Shown here: piece by piece, positions 17,877-26,073 of the stretch
Numbering within the stretch: the first letter of the stretch is position 1
Layout of the letters: each line of letters begins with the position of its first letter
Assembly (NCBI GenBank): GCA_964466195.1
Contig: CAYXMQ010000010.1
Location: 1-64,000 of the forward strand
Source: PFJX01 sp964466195
Lineage (GTDB): Bacteria; Pseudomonadota; Gammaproteobacteria; Burkholderiales; Thiobacillaceae
Length of the DNA: 64,000 nt
Direction: 5' to 3'
Made by a program: the position numbers and the translations under genes
The notes under the pieces: generated by a model
The model's input: the letters and a program-made list of their open reading frames with translations, nothing else
Told to the model about the DNA's origin: nothing
Database searches by the model: none

Positions 17877-18968
17877 TTGAACCTGAACATCGTCCAGACT
17901 TTCTGGCCCGCCGCCGTCCCGCCTTGGCTGAACCAGATCATGCTGGTGGTGGTGGCCGTCGTCGCGATCAACGTCGCCGCCTACTACCTGTTGCGCCATA
18001 TCGAGCGCGTCGCCGCACGCACGCCGAGCGTCTGGGACGATGCGCTGATCAAGGCGACGCGCAAGCCGGTGACCCTGCTGCTGTGGACGCTGGGGACGGC
18101 GTTCGCGCTGCGCATCATCCACCAGAATATCGGCGTGCCGTATTTCGATCTGGTGCTGCCGGTGCGCAACGTCCTCATCATCCTGGCGCTGACCTGGCTG
18201 TTGCTGCGCCTGATCCGCAACGGCGCCGCCAACGTGGTGGCGCTGCGCCTGGCGGAGCAGGAGACGGTGGACCAGAACACCGTGGATGCGCTGTCCAAGC
18301 TGGGCCGCATTTCGGTAGTCATCGTCGCCATCCTGACCATCATGCAAACCCTCGGCGTCAGCATCACCGGCGTGCTGGCCTTCGGCGGCATCGGCGGCAT
18401 CGCGGTCGGCTTCGCCGCCAAAGACCTGTTCGCCAATCTGCTCGGCGGGCTGGCGATCTATCTGGACCGCCCCTTCACGGTAGGGGAATGGATCCGTTCG
18501 CCGGACAAGGATATCGAGGGGACGGTGGAACACATCGGCTGGCGCAACACGCGCATCCGGGGGTTCAACAAGAACCCGATCTATGTGCCGAATTCCCTGT
18601 TCGCCAACATCGTCGTGGAAAACCCTTCGCGCATGAGCCACCGCCGGATCAAGGAAAGCATCGGCCTGCGCTACCAGGATATCGGCAAGATGGCTGCCAT
18701 CGTCGCCGACGTGAAGCGCATGCTGCAGCAGCACCCGGAAATCGACACGGACGCCACCCTGATCGTCAACTTCACGACGTTCTCCGACTCCTCGCTCGAC
18801 TTTCTCGTCTATACCTTCATTCGGACCACCGACTGGATCGCCTACCAGGAAGTGAAGCAGGATGTGCTGCTGAAGATTGCGGACGTCATCGCCCGCCACG
18901 GCGCCGAAATCGCCTTCCCCACGCGCTCGCTGCACATCGAATCAGCCCCGACGACGCTTCAACCGTAG
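17877..18968 (+). CDS. Small-conductance mechanosensitive channel (MscS family)
   Basis: Inner-membrane channel of 363 residues that would release solutes on hypo-osmotic shock. Seen: about four hydrophobic segments in the first 180 residues, then the pore-lining helix and beta domain signature GGIAVGFAAKDLFANLLGG and DRPFTVGEWI, followed by VEHIGWRNTRIR and YVPNSLF. It is longer than E. coli MscS (286 residues) because of extra N-terminal helices. The start is a TTG codon at 17877; no in-frame ATG lies close upstream. It sits 78 bases after the arginase gene and 88 before ackA. Confidence 0.88.
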   Translation: MNLNIVQTFWPAAVPPWLNQIMLVVVAVVAINVAAYYLLRHIERVAARTPSVWDDALIKATRKPVTLLLWTLGTAFALRIIHQNIGVPYFDLVLPVRNVLIILALTWLLLRLIRNGAANVVALRLAEQETVDQNTVDALSKLGRISVVIVAILTIMQTLGVSITGVLAFGGIGGIAVGFAAKDLFANLLGGLAIYLDRPFTVGEWIRSPDKDIEGTVEHIGWRNTRIRGFNKNPIYVPNSLFANIVVENPSRMSHRRIKESIGLRYQDIGKMAAIVADVKRMLQQHPEIDTDATLIVNFTTFSDSSLDFLVYTFIRTTDWIAYQEVKQDVLLKIADVIARHGAEIAFPTRSLHIESAPTTLQP

Positions 18969-19056
18969 CCGATCGCCTGCCCGCTTGGGTGGCTTTGTGC
19001 ATGCGCCAGCCTCCACGGGCTAATATCGCAGCACCGCGCTTTAGTCCGGAGCCGCC

Positions 19057-20262
19057 ATGGACGCCGCACTGCTGATACTCAACGCCGGATCCTCCAGCCT
19101 GAAGTTCGCCGTCTACCGGGCGGAGCAGCCGCTCTCGCCAGCAGCCGCCTATCGCGGCGGCATCGAAGAAATCGGCCGCCAGGGCCGCTTCCGCGTCTGG
19201 CAGGACGGCAACGAACTGCTGAACGAAGACGGCGCCGCGGCAAACCATGAACAGGCCTTGCAACGGCTGCTCGACTGGCTGCAGGTGCGCCACGCCGGCC
19301 TCGATCTGCGCGCCGCCGGGCATCGAGTGGTGCATGGCGGCAGCGAATTCAGCCGACCGGTGCGGATCGACGAGCCGGTTCTGGCGGCGCTGGAACGCCT
19401 GATTCCGTTGAGTCCGCTGCACCAGCCGCACAATCTCGGCGCCATCCGCGCCCTCGCCCGGCTGCGCCCCGGCCTGCCGCAGGTCGCCTGCTTCGATACC
19501 GCCTTCCACCATACCCTGCCCGAAGTGGCGCGCCATTTTGCGCTGCCGCGCGAACTGGCCGCGCGCGGCATCCGCCGCTACGGCTTTCACGGCCTGTCGT
19601 ACGAGTACATCGCCGCTGTCCTACCGGAGCATCTTGGCGCCGCCGCCGACGGCCGTGTCGTCGTTGCGCACTTGGGCAACGGCGCCAGCCTGTGCGCGCT
19701 GCGCCAGCGGCGCAGCGTGGAAACCTCGATGAGCTTTACGCCGCTCGACGGCATTCCGATGGGCAGCCGCTGCGGCGCCCTCGATCCCGGCGTGCTGCTG
19801 CACCTGCTGCGCGAAGAAGGCATGAGCCCGGTTGAACTCGACGCTCTGCTCAACCACCGCAGCGGCCTGCTCGGCATGTCCGGAATCAGCGCCGACGTGC
19901 GCGATTTGCTGGCCAGCCCGCATCCCGATGCGGTGGCGGCGCTGGACCTGTTCGCCTACCGCATCAGCCAGGCCATTGCCGCGCACGCCGTCGCCCTCGA
20001 CGGCCTCGATGCCGTGGTGTTCACCGCCGGCATCGGCGAGCATGCCGCGCCGGTGCGCGCCGCAGTCTGCCGCCGCCTGGCCTGGCTGGGCCTGGCGCTG
20101 GACACGGCCGCCAACGACCGGCACGGACCGCGCATCAGCCTGAGCGACAGCCCGGTATCGGCGTGGGTGATCCCCACCAATGAGGAACTCGTCATCGCGC
20201 GCCATGTCTGGTTGCTGACAGATGGCCGCAGAGTGCTAAGTTGTAATCCAGCCGAACCATAA
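19057..20262 (+). CDS. ackA: Acetate kinase
   Basis: ASKHA-fold kinase of 401 residues that interconverts acetyl phosphate plus ADP and acetate plus ATP. Seen: LLILNAGSSSLKFAVY at the N terminus, GHRVVHGG, FDTAFHHTLP, YGFHGLSYEY, AHLGNGAS, MSFTPLDGIPMGSRCG and FTAGIGEHA, i.e. all family motifs including the catalytic Arg and His regions. The phosphoketolase gene follows after 31 bases, so the pair makes acetyl phosphate and draws ATP from it. Confidence 0.96.
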   Translation: MDAALLILNAGSSSLKFAVYRAEQPLSPAAAYRGGIEEIGRQGRFRVWQDGNELLNEDGAAANHEQALQRLLDWLQVRHAGLDLRAAGHRVVHGGSEFSRPVRIDEPVLAALERLIPLSPLHQPHNLGAIRALARLRPGLPQVACFDTAFHHTLPEVARHFALPRELAARGIRRYGFHGLSYEYIAAVLPEHLGAAADGRVVVAHLGNGASLCALRQRRSVETSMSFTPLDGIPMGSRCGALDPGVLLHLLREEGMSPVELDALLNHRSGLLGMSGISADVRDLLASPHPDAVAALDLFAYRISQAIAAHAVALDGLDAVVFTAGIGEHAAPVRAAVCRRLAWLGLALDTAANDRHGPRISLSDSPVSAWVIPTNEELVIARHVWLLTDGRRVLSCNPAEP

Positions 20263-20293
20263 TCGCTGCACCCCGCCCGCAAGGAGTACCGCC

Positions 20294-22678
20294 ATGAATG
20301 CGACTACCCTGATTGCCGACCCGGCACTCTCCCCCGACGAACTGGATCGACTCAACGCCTACTGGCGCGCCTGCAACTACCTGGCGGCGGGAATGATCTT
20401 TCTGCGCGACAACCCGTTGCTGAGGGAACCGCTGCAAGCCGAGCACATCAAGCGCCGCCTGCTCGGCCATTGGGGCGCCAGTCCGGGGTTGAGCTTCGCC
20501 TGGGTGCATTTGAACCGGCTGATCATCAAATACGACCTGGACACCATCTTCCTCGCCGGCCCCGGCCACGGCGCGCCCGGCGTGCTCGCACCGATCTATC
20601 TGGAAGGCTTCTACAGCGAGGTCTATCCGAACAAGGGAGAAGACGAAGAAGGCTTGCGCCAGTTCTTCAAGGAATTCTCCTTCCCCGGCGGCATCGGCAG
20701 CCATTGCACACCGGAAACGCCGGGTTCGATTCATGAAGGCGGCGAGCTTGGCTACAGCGTATCGCACGCGTTTGGTGCGGCCTACGACAACCCGGATCTG
20801 CTGGTGGCGGTGATGGTCGGCGACGGTGAGGCGGAAACCGCGCCGCTGGCCACCTCCTGGCATTCGAACAAGTTTCTCAACCCGATACGCGATGGCGCCG
20901 TGTTGCCCATCCTTCATCTCAACGGCTACAAGATCAACAACCCGAGCATCCTGGCGCGCATCTCGCATCAGGAGTTGGAGAACCTGTTCCAGGGCTACGG
21001 CTGGACGCCGTATTTCGTCGAAGGCTCGGACCCGATGACGATGCACGCCAGGATGGCCGCTGTACTGGAGCAGTGCGTGCAGGAAATACGCCGCATCCAG
21101 ACTGACGCCCGCAGCAGCGGCCTGCCTGGACGGCCGCGCTGGCCGATGATCGTGCTGCGCTCGCCGAAAGGCTGGACCGGCCCGGACGCAGTGGACGGCA
21201 AGAAAGTGGCCGGTTTCTGGCGCTCGCATCAGGTGCCCATCGCCGATGTGCGCGCCAATCCGGCGCATCTGCAGCAGCTGGAAGACTGGCTGCGCAGCTA
21301 CGCGCCGGAGTCCCTGTTTGACGAGCGTGGCCGTCTGCGTTCGGACTTGAAGGCGTTGGCGCCCAAGGGCAATCGCCGCATGAGCGCCAACCCGCACGCC
21401 AACGGCGGCCTGCTGCGGCGTGCGCTGCGCTTGCCGGACTTCCGCGCCTACGCCGCCGAACTGCCCGGCCCCGGCAAGGTCACGGCGGAAAACACGCGGC
21501 CGCTGGGCAAACTGCTACGCGATGTCATGGCGCAGAACATGAACAATTTCCGCGTGTTCGGCCCGGACGAGAACGCCTCCAACAAGCTGGACAATATTTA
21601 CGAAGTCAGCAAGAAGACCTGGCTGGCCGACATCTACCCGGAAGACGCCGGCGGCAGCGAGCTGTCGCCCGACGGCCGGGTCATGGAAATGCTCTCCGAA
21701 CATACTTTGGAAGGCTGGCTGGAAGGCTATCTGCTGACCGGCCGACACGGTTTTTTCTCAACCTATGAAGCCTTCGTCCATGTCATCGATTCGATGTTCA
21801 ACCAGCACGCCAAATGGCTGGCGATGTCCAAGGAGGTGCCCTGGCGGGCGCCGGTGTCGTCGCTCAACTTGCTGATCACGTCGACGGTCTGGCGGCAGGA
21901 CCACAACGGCTTCACGCATCAGGACCCCGGCTTCCTCGACGTGGTGGTGAACAAGAGCCCCGCCGTCACCCGCATCTATCTGCCGCCCGACGTCAACACC
22001 CTGCTGGCGACCGCCGCGCATTGCCTGGAAAGCACCGATTACATCAACGTCATCGTGTGCGACAAACAGAAGCACTTGCAGTACCTGGACATGGACGCAG
22101 CGATCAAACACTGCACCAAGGGCATCGGCATCTGGGAATGGGCCAGCAACGACGCCGGCAGCGAGCCGGACGTGGTGATGGCCAGCGCCGGCGACATTCC
22201 GACCAAAGAGGCGCTGGCGGCGACCGTGCTGCTGCGCGAACATTTCCCGGAACTGAAAGTGCGCTTCGTCAACGTCGTCGACCTGTACAAGCTGACCCCG
22301 GCCAGCGAGCACCCGCACGGGCTTTCGGACAAGGATTTCGACAGCCTGTTCACGCTCGACAAGCCGATCATCTTCAACTTCCACGGCTATCCCTGGCTGA
22401 TCCACCGCCTGGCCTACCGTCGCCACAACCACGCCAACATGCATGTGCGCGGCTACAAGGAAAAAGGCAGCATCAACACGCCGCTGGAACTGGCCATCCA
22501 GAACGAAATCGACCGCTTCAGCCTGGCCATCGATGTCATCGACCGCATCCCGTCGTTGCGCGTAGCCGGCGCCCACGTCAAGGAGAAACTGCGCGACATG
22601 CAGATCGAATGCCGCAACTACGCCTATGAAAACGGCATCGACCTGCCGGCGGCCGACGCCTGGTTCTGGCCGTACTGA
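20294..22678 (+). CDS. xfp: Phosphoketolase (xylulose-5-P/fructose-6-P)
   Basis: Thiamine-diphosphate enzyme of 794 residues, normal length. It splits xylulose 5-phosphate, and in many members fructose 6-phosphate, with phosphate to acetyl phosphate plus a triose or tetrose phosphate. Seen: YWRACNYLAAGMIFL, GPGHGAPG, the ThDP motif GDGEAET through NGYKINNP, SPKGWTGP, FGPDENASN, TSTVWRQDHNGFTHQDPG and VNVVDLYKL. AGAAAGGAGT-like purine run before the ATG (AAGGAG at 20280-20285). Operon with ackA. Whether it uses one or both sugar phosphates cannot be told from sequence alone. Confidence 0.96.
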   Translation: MNATTLIADPALSPDELDRLNAYWRACNYLAAGMIFLRDNPLLREPLQAEHIKRRLLGHWGASPGLSFAWVHLNRLIIKYDLDTIFLAGPGHGAPGVLAPIYLEGFYSEVYPNKGEDEEGLRQFFKEFSFPGGIGSHCTPETPGSIHEGGELGYSVSHAFGAAYDNPDLLVAVMVGDGEAETAPLATSWHSNKFLNPIRDGAVLPILHLNGYKINNPSILARISHQELENLFQGYGWTPYFVEGSDPMTMHARMAAVLEQCVQEIRRIQTDARSSGLPGRPRWPMIVLRSPKGWTGPDAVDGKKVAGFWRSHQVPIADVRANPAHLQQLEDWLRSYAPESLFDERGRLRSDLKALAPKGNRRMSANPHANGGLLRRALRLPDFRAYAAELPGPGKVTAENTRPLGKLLRDVMAQNMNNFRVFGPDENASNKLDNIYEVSKKTWLADIYPEDAGGSELSPDGRVMEMLSEHTLEGWLEGYLLTGRHGFFSTYEAFVHVIDSMFNQHAKWLAMSKEVPWRAPVSSLNLLITSTVWRQDHNGFTHQDPGFLDVVVNKSPAVTRIYLPPDVNTLLATAAHCLESTDYINVIVCDKQKHLQYLDMDAAIKHCTKGIGIWEWASNDAGSEPDVVMASAGDIPTKEALAATVLLREHFPELKVRFVNVVDLYKLTPASEHPHGLSDKDFDSLFTLDKPIIFNFHGYPWLIHRLAYRRHNHANMHVRGYKEKGSINTPLELAIQNEIDRFSLAIDVIDRIPSLRVAGAHVKEKLRDMQIECRNYAYENGIDLPAADAWFWPY

Positions 22679-22862
22679 AGCCGGATCGAGCTGCAGACCG
22701 TGTCCGGCATCGCCGAAAGAGCCCTGCATACGCGCGCCGCGCGGTCGGTCGAGGCCCGGCAAGCACAGGGACTCGCCCGCTGCGACCAGGTCTGCAAGGA
22801 CGGACGGCAGGCCGCGCTCTTCCCCAACCCATTGAATTGAAAGACCGTTTAACCGGATAGCC

Positions 22863-23204
22863 ATGAAACCCATGAGCCTAGGTGCGCAAGCCGAACAGGC
22901 TGCGGCGGAGCATCTGACCCGCCAGGGACTGAAACTGTTGGAGCGAAATTATCGTTGTCGCGGCGGCGAGATCGATCTGGTCATGCGTGATGGCGCAACC
23001 CTGGTGTTTGTCGAAGTGCGGGCGCGGGCGCGCAGCGACTTCGGCGGCGCGGCGGCGAGCATTACCGCGAGCAAGCAGGCGCGCATCATTCTGGCGGCGC
23101 GGCATTATCTGGCGCAGCACCGCGTGGATGCACCCTGCCGTTTCGACGCAGTTTTAATCCAAGCCGGATGTCTGCACTGGTTACGGGCCGCGTTCGAGAC
23201 TTGA
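22863..23204 (+). CDS. yraN: YraN-family (UPF0102) nuclease-fold protein
   Basis: Small protein of 113 residues with the endonuclease-like fold of UPF0102. Seen: LGAQAEQAAAEHL, GLKLLERNYRCRGGEIDLVM and LVFVEVRAR. The usual family pattern is VEVKxR; here Lys is replaced by Arg in the putative catalytic strand. Cellular role is not established. It heads a plus-strand block with the SIS and BON genes, as in E. coli yraN-diaA-dolP. Confidence 0.88.
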   Translation: MKPMSLGAQAEQAAAEHLTRQGLKLLERNYRCRGGEIDLVMRDGATLVFVEVRARARSDFGGAAASITASKQARIILAARHYLAQHRVDAPCRFDAVLIQAGCLHWLRAAFET

Positions 23205-23245
23205 AAACCGAATTGGAGCAGCACGGACGCACCGTAGCGCCTCGC

Positions 23246-23251
23246 TATAAT
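23246..23251 (+). promoter_or_regulatory. Consensus -10 box before the SIS gene
   Basis: TATAAT at 23246-23251, 42 bases before the SIS start codon. No good -35 box is seen 16-18 bases upstream, so this is only a partial promoter call. It would allow the SIS-BON genes to be expressed separately from yraN. Confidence 0.35.
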
Positions 23252-23292
23252 CGGCGGCTTCCTATCAACGGTTCCTTTTCGCAGGCTATTCC

Positions 23293-23871
23293 ATGCCGCT
23301 CCCGCAACGCATACAGGATCAGTTCCAGGCCAGCATCCATACGCTGGCCGATGCCGCCGATCTGTTGTCCGAACCGATCGACAAGGCGGTGCAGCTGATC
23401 ACCGATTGCCTGATGCGCGAGGGCAAGGTTCTGACCTGCGGCAGCGGCGCCTCCGGCTTGGCGGCAGGCTATGTGGCGGCGATTCTGACCGACCGGCTGG
23501 ATAAGGATAGGCCCGGCCTCGCCGCGATCGCGTTGTCCGGCAGCGCGATGCCGGGTGAAGCCAGCGATCCGGCCAACCCCACTTTTGCGCGCCTGGTGAC
23601 CGCGTTGGGCCATCCGGGCGATGTGCTGTTGGCGGTCTCTACGTACGGCCGTTCACAGGCAGTCATTGAAGCGGTGCGTGCCGCGCAAGGCCGCGACATG
23701 ATCATAATCGCGCTGGTTGGTGGCGAAGGCGGTACGCTGGCTGAGATACTGCGCGAAGACGATGTGCTGATTTGCGCACCGGCCGAGTCACCGGCGCGGA
23801 TTCATGAAACACTGTTAGTCACTATCCATTGCCTGTGTGATGGCATCGACTACCTATTACTTGGAGCCTGA
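23293..23871 (+). CDS. SIS-domain protein, DiaA/GmhA-like
   Basis: Protein of 192 residues with a single SIS (sugar isomerase) domain: KVLTCGSGASGLAA, ALSGSAMPGEASDP, GDVLLAVSTYGRS and VLICAPAESPARIHE. Position between yraN and a dual-BON lipoprotein matches diaA, whose product binds DnaA and helps initiation timing in E. coli; the same fold in GmhA isomerises sedoheptulose 7-phosphate. The GmhA zinc-site residues are not clear by eye, so the DiaA reading is favoured from context. The BON gene follows after three bases. Confidence 0.82.
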   Translation: MPLPQRIQDQFQASIHTLADAADLLSEPIDKAVQLITDCLMREGKVLTCGSGASGLAAGYVAAILTDRLDKDRPGLAAIALSGSAMPGEASDPANPTFARLVTALGHPGDVLLAVSTYGRSQAVIEAVRAAQGRDMIIIALVGGEGGTLAEILREDDVLICAPAESPARIHETLLVTIHCLCDGIDYLLLGA

Positions 23872-23874
23872 ATC

Positions 23875-24468
23875 ATGAAAAAAAATCTTCTTCGCACGCT
23901 GTTGGGTCTGGCCTTGGCCGGGAGCGCCGGTTTATCCGTACTGTCGCTGAGCGGTTGCGTGCCGGTGGTCGCCGGCGGCATCGGTGCGGGCATCCTGATG
24001 GCGGAGGATAGGCGCACCTCCGGCACGTATCTGATGGACGAGGAAATTGAATTGAAGACGGCCAACCGGGTGCGCGACAGTTTCGGCGATAACACCCATG
24101 TCAACGTCACCAGCTACAACCGTCGCGTACTTCTCACCGGCGAGGCGCCGGACGCCGCGGTGCGCGCAAAAATTGAGGACATCGCCAAGAGCGTGCCCAA
24201 TGTGCGCAGCGTCCTCAATGAGCTGATCATCGGCGGCACGACCTCGTTCACTGCGCGCAGCAATGATGGCTTCATCACCGCCAAAGTGAAAGCGCGCTAC
24301 ATTGAGGACAAGCGATTCAATGCACACCACGTCAAGGTCGTCACCGAAGCCGGCACCGTGTTCCTGCTCGGTTTGGTCACGCGCGAGGAAGGCAACGCGG
24401 CAGCCGAAGTCGCGGCGCGCACGGGCGGTGTCGTCAAAGTCGTCAAAGCTTTCGAGTACATGGATTAA
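23875..24468 (+). CDS. Dual-BON outer-membrane lipoprotein, DolP/YraP-like
   Basis: Protein of 197 residues with a lipoprotein signal (hydrophobic stretch, then LSLSGC with the lipid-bearing Cys at about residue 29). Two BON domains follow: about 58-125 (IELKTANRVRDSFG, VNVTSYNRRVLLTGEAPD) and 135-197 (ITAKVKARYIEDK, VKVVTEAGTVFLLG). DolP supports outer-membrane integrity in E. coli and Neisseria. Three bases downstream of the SIS gene; translationally linked. Confidence 0.88.
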   Translation: MKKNLLRTLLGLALAGSAGLSVLSLSGCVPVVAGGIGAGILMAEDRRTSGTYLMDEEIELKTANRVRDSFGDNTHVNVTSYNRRVLLTGEAPDAAVRAKIEDIAKSVPNVRSVLNELIIGGTTSFTARSNDGFITAKVKARYIEDKRFNAHHVKVVTEAGTVFLLGLVTREEGNAAAEVAARTGGVVKVVKAFEYMD

Positions 24469-24529
24469 CAGCGGCTCGCGCGAGACGAGCACGCGCATTG
24501 CAAGCGGCCAGCCCTGGAGGAGAAACCCT

Positions 24530-25180
24530 ATGAATATGGCTGAATCGGCAGCGCTAACCCTGTTGCTGGGTCTCGTCGCCAACCTTGCGCTGGCGGCGGG
24601 AAGCAACGTCAACATTACGCCCAGCATCGCGTCAGTGGCCGTGTTGCATCAGGGCAAAATGATCAAGATCGAACGCAACCCGGATACGGAAAACATGCTC
24701 GATCCGGACTACTCGCTGACTTCGCGGCCCTGCCCGCCGTTCTGCGTACAGCCGATGACACTGGGCCCCGGCGTGGAAACCATCGGCGAATTGGAAATGC
24801 TGGAGTACCTGAAAAAATCCAGTAAAGACGCCAGCGTTCTGGTGATCGATTCACGCGATGGCGACTGGCCGCAACGCTCCGGCATGATTCCGGGCGCTAT
24901 TCTGCTGCCTTGGCAGGAACTGCATCCCGCCCACACGGAAGCCGAAAAAATCGCCGATATCCTGATCTTCCGTTTCGGCGCCGCGCGTCAAGGCGGGCTC
25001 TGGAACTTCGAAAACGCCAAGACACTGGTGTTGTACTGCAACGGCCCCTGGTGCGGCCAATCCCCCACGAATATCAAGCAGTTGATGGCTATGGGTTATC
25101 CACCCCACAAGCTCAAGTGGTATCGTGGCGGAGTACAGGACTGGAAAATGTTGGGCCTGACCACCGTCGCGCCGAAGTAA
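24530..25180 (+). CDS. Exported rhodanese-like protein
   Basis: Protein of 216 residues with an N-terminal signal (TLLLGLVANLALAAG) and a rhodanese domain in the second half: LVIDSRDGDWPQRSGMIPGA, then LVLYCNGPWCGQSPTNI with two cysteines, Cys170 and Cys175. Cys170 is at the normal sulfur-carrier position; Cys175, five residues on, could give a disulfide or polysulfide couple. A cysteine pair also lies in SRPCPPFCVQP. The start is chosen at MNMAES because GGAGG at 24516-24520 precedes it and the upstream frame overlaps the BON gene. It is followed by two further exported proteins. Sulfur transfer in the periplasm is a guess from fold. Confidence 0.82.
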   Translation: MNMAESAALTLLLGLVANLALAAGSNVNITPSIASVAVLHQGKMIKIERNPDTENMLDPDYSLTSRPCPPFCVQPMTLGPGVETIGELEMLEYLKKSSKDASVLVIDSRDGDWPQRSGMIPGAILLPWQELHPAHTEAEKIADILIFRFGAARQGGLWNFENAKTLVLYCNGPWCGQSPTNIKQLMAMGYPPHKLKWYRGGVQDWKMLGLTTVAPK

Positions 25181-25219
25181 CGTTCCATTGATCGCTGTAC
25201 CAACCAAAGGAAGCCGAAA

Positions 25220-25912
25220 ATGAAACAAACTTTAGTCGCCGCGCTGTCAATGGCGCTTGCCCTGCCCGCTCTGCCCGCACTGGCCCAGCAAGCCGTCAAT
25301 CCTTACCTGGCCAATGTTCCCCTTTCCGCCGGTCCAATTACGCTGCCGATTTCCCCGGGTGGCCGCGGCACGCGTCCCTATGAAATGTCGCGCGCGATTG
25401 CACCGGCAGAAAAAGAAGCGCTGATGAAGCAAATCATGCCGATGATGGGCATGGTCAAGAGCATGGACGTGAAAGACGTCATGAACCTGATGGCGATCAA
25501 GTATCCGGTCAAGAAAGGGCTGACTTTTGATGACGTGAAAACCTCCATGGAACTGAGCGCCAACAAGCTCAACTTCAAGAAGGTCGGTGAAAGCCCGATG
25601 TGGAAGGATATCCAGGCCGTACTCGGCGATATGAATGCGCCGCGCATGGAGGTTTACCATTATTGCGACATCGCCGCCGGCCGCGAAATACTCAAGTACG
25701 CGCCGGAATCCATCGTCTTTCTGCCTTGCCGTATCGCCATCATGGAAGACGCGGACAAGAACCTTTGGGTGCTGACGCTGGATTGGAACACGTCCTGGCT
25801 GGATTCCCTGTCCGGCAAGATGGGTGCACCCGATCAATTGATGACCTATGCCAAAGACATCCGCGACAAGATGGACGTGATCATGAAGGCGGCCGCCAAC
25901 GGCGACCTGTAA
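25220..25912 (+). CDS. Exported DUF302-like protein
   Basis: Protein of 230 residues with a clear signal peptide (VAALSMALALPALPALAQQ). The C-terminal half resembles DUF302: FDDVKTSMELSANKLNF, a central helix, ILKYAPESIVFLPCRIAIME and DKNLWVLTLDW. The N-terminal mature part is Met-rich (MKQIMPMMGMVKSMDVK, about 73-89). DUF302 function is unknown; members occur beside sulfur-oxidation and cytochrome genes. AAGGAAG precedes the ATG. It lies 39 bases after the rhodanese gene. Confidence 0.72.
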   Translation: MKQTLVAALSMALALPALPALAQQAVNPYLANVPLSAGPITLPISPGGRGTRPYEMSRAIAPAEKEALMKQIMPMMGMVKSMDVKDVMNLMAIKYPVKKGLTFDDVKTSMELSANKLNFKKVGESPMWKDIQAVLGDMNAPRMEVYHYCDIAAGREILKYAPESIVFLPCRIAIMEDADKNLWVLTLDWNTSWLDSLSGKMGAPDQLMTYAKDIRDKMDVIMKAAANGDL

Positions 25913-25917
25913 TGCCG

Positions 25918-25955
25918 GAGCCGGGAAAGTTGCGGACGGCGCTTTCCCGGCTTTT
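25918..25955 (+). terminator. Stem-loop with short U run after the DUF302 gene
   Basis: CCGGGAAAG at 25921-25929 pairs with CTTTCCCGG at 25942-25950, extended by G25920-C25951 and A25919-T25952, with a 12-base loop; TTTT follows at 25952-25955. It begins six bases after the stop codon. It is a likely terminator or attenuator between the DUF302 gene and the Asn/Pro-rich gene. Confidence 0.6.
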
Positions 25956-26073
25956 GCCGGATTTCCCCTTAGTCGCGTCCTCATCATTCAACGCGCAAAT
26001 TTCCTATCCCCAGGCATCTCGTCATACCGGTTTTTCAAATTCCCGGCCAGTCAGCCCACTGCAGGAGACGCGC

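Noticed and set aside
17517..18935. 472-codon minus-strand frame opposite mscS
   Set aside because: His/Gln/Asp-rich shadow; the MscS signature is on the other strand.
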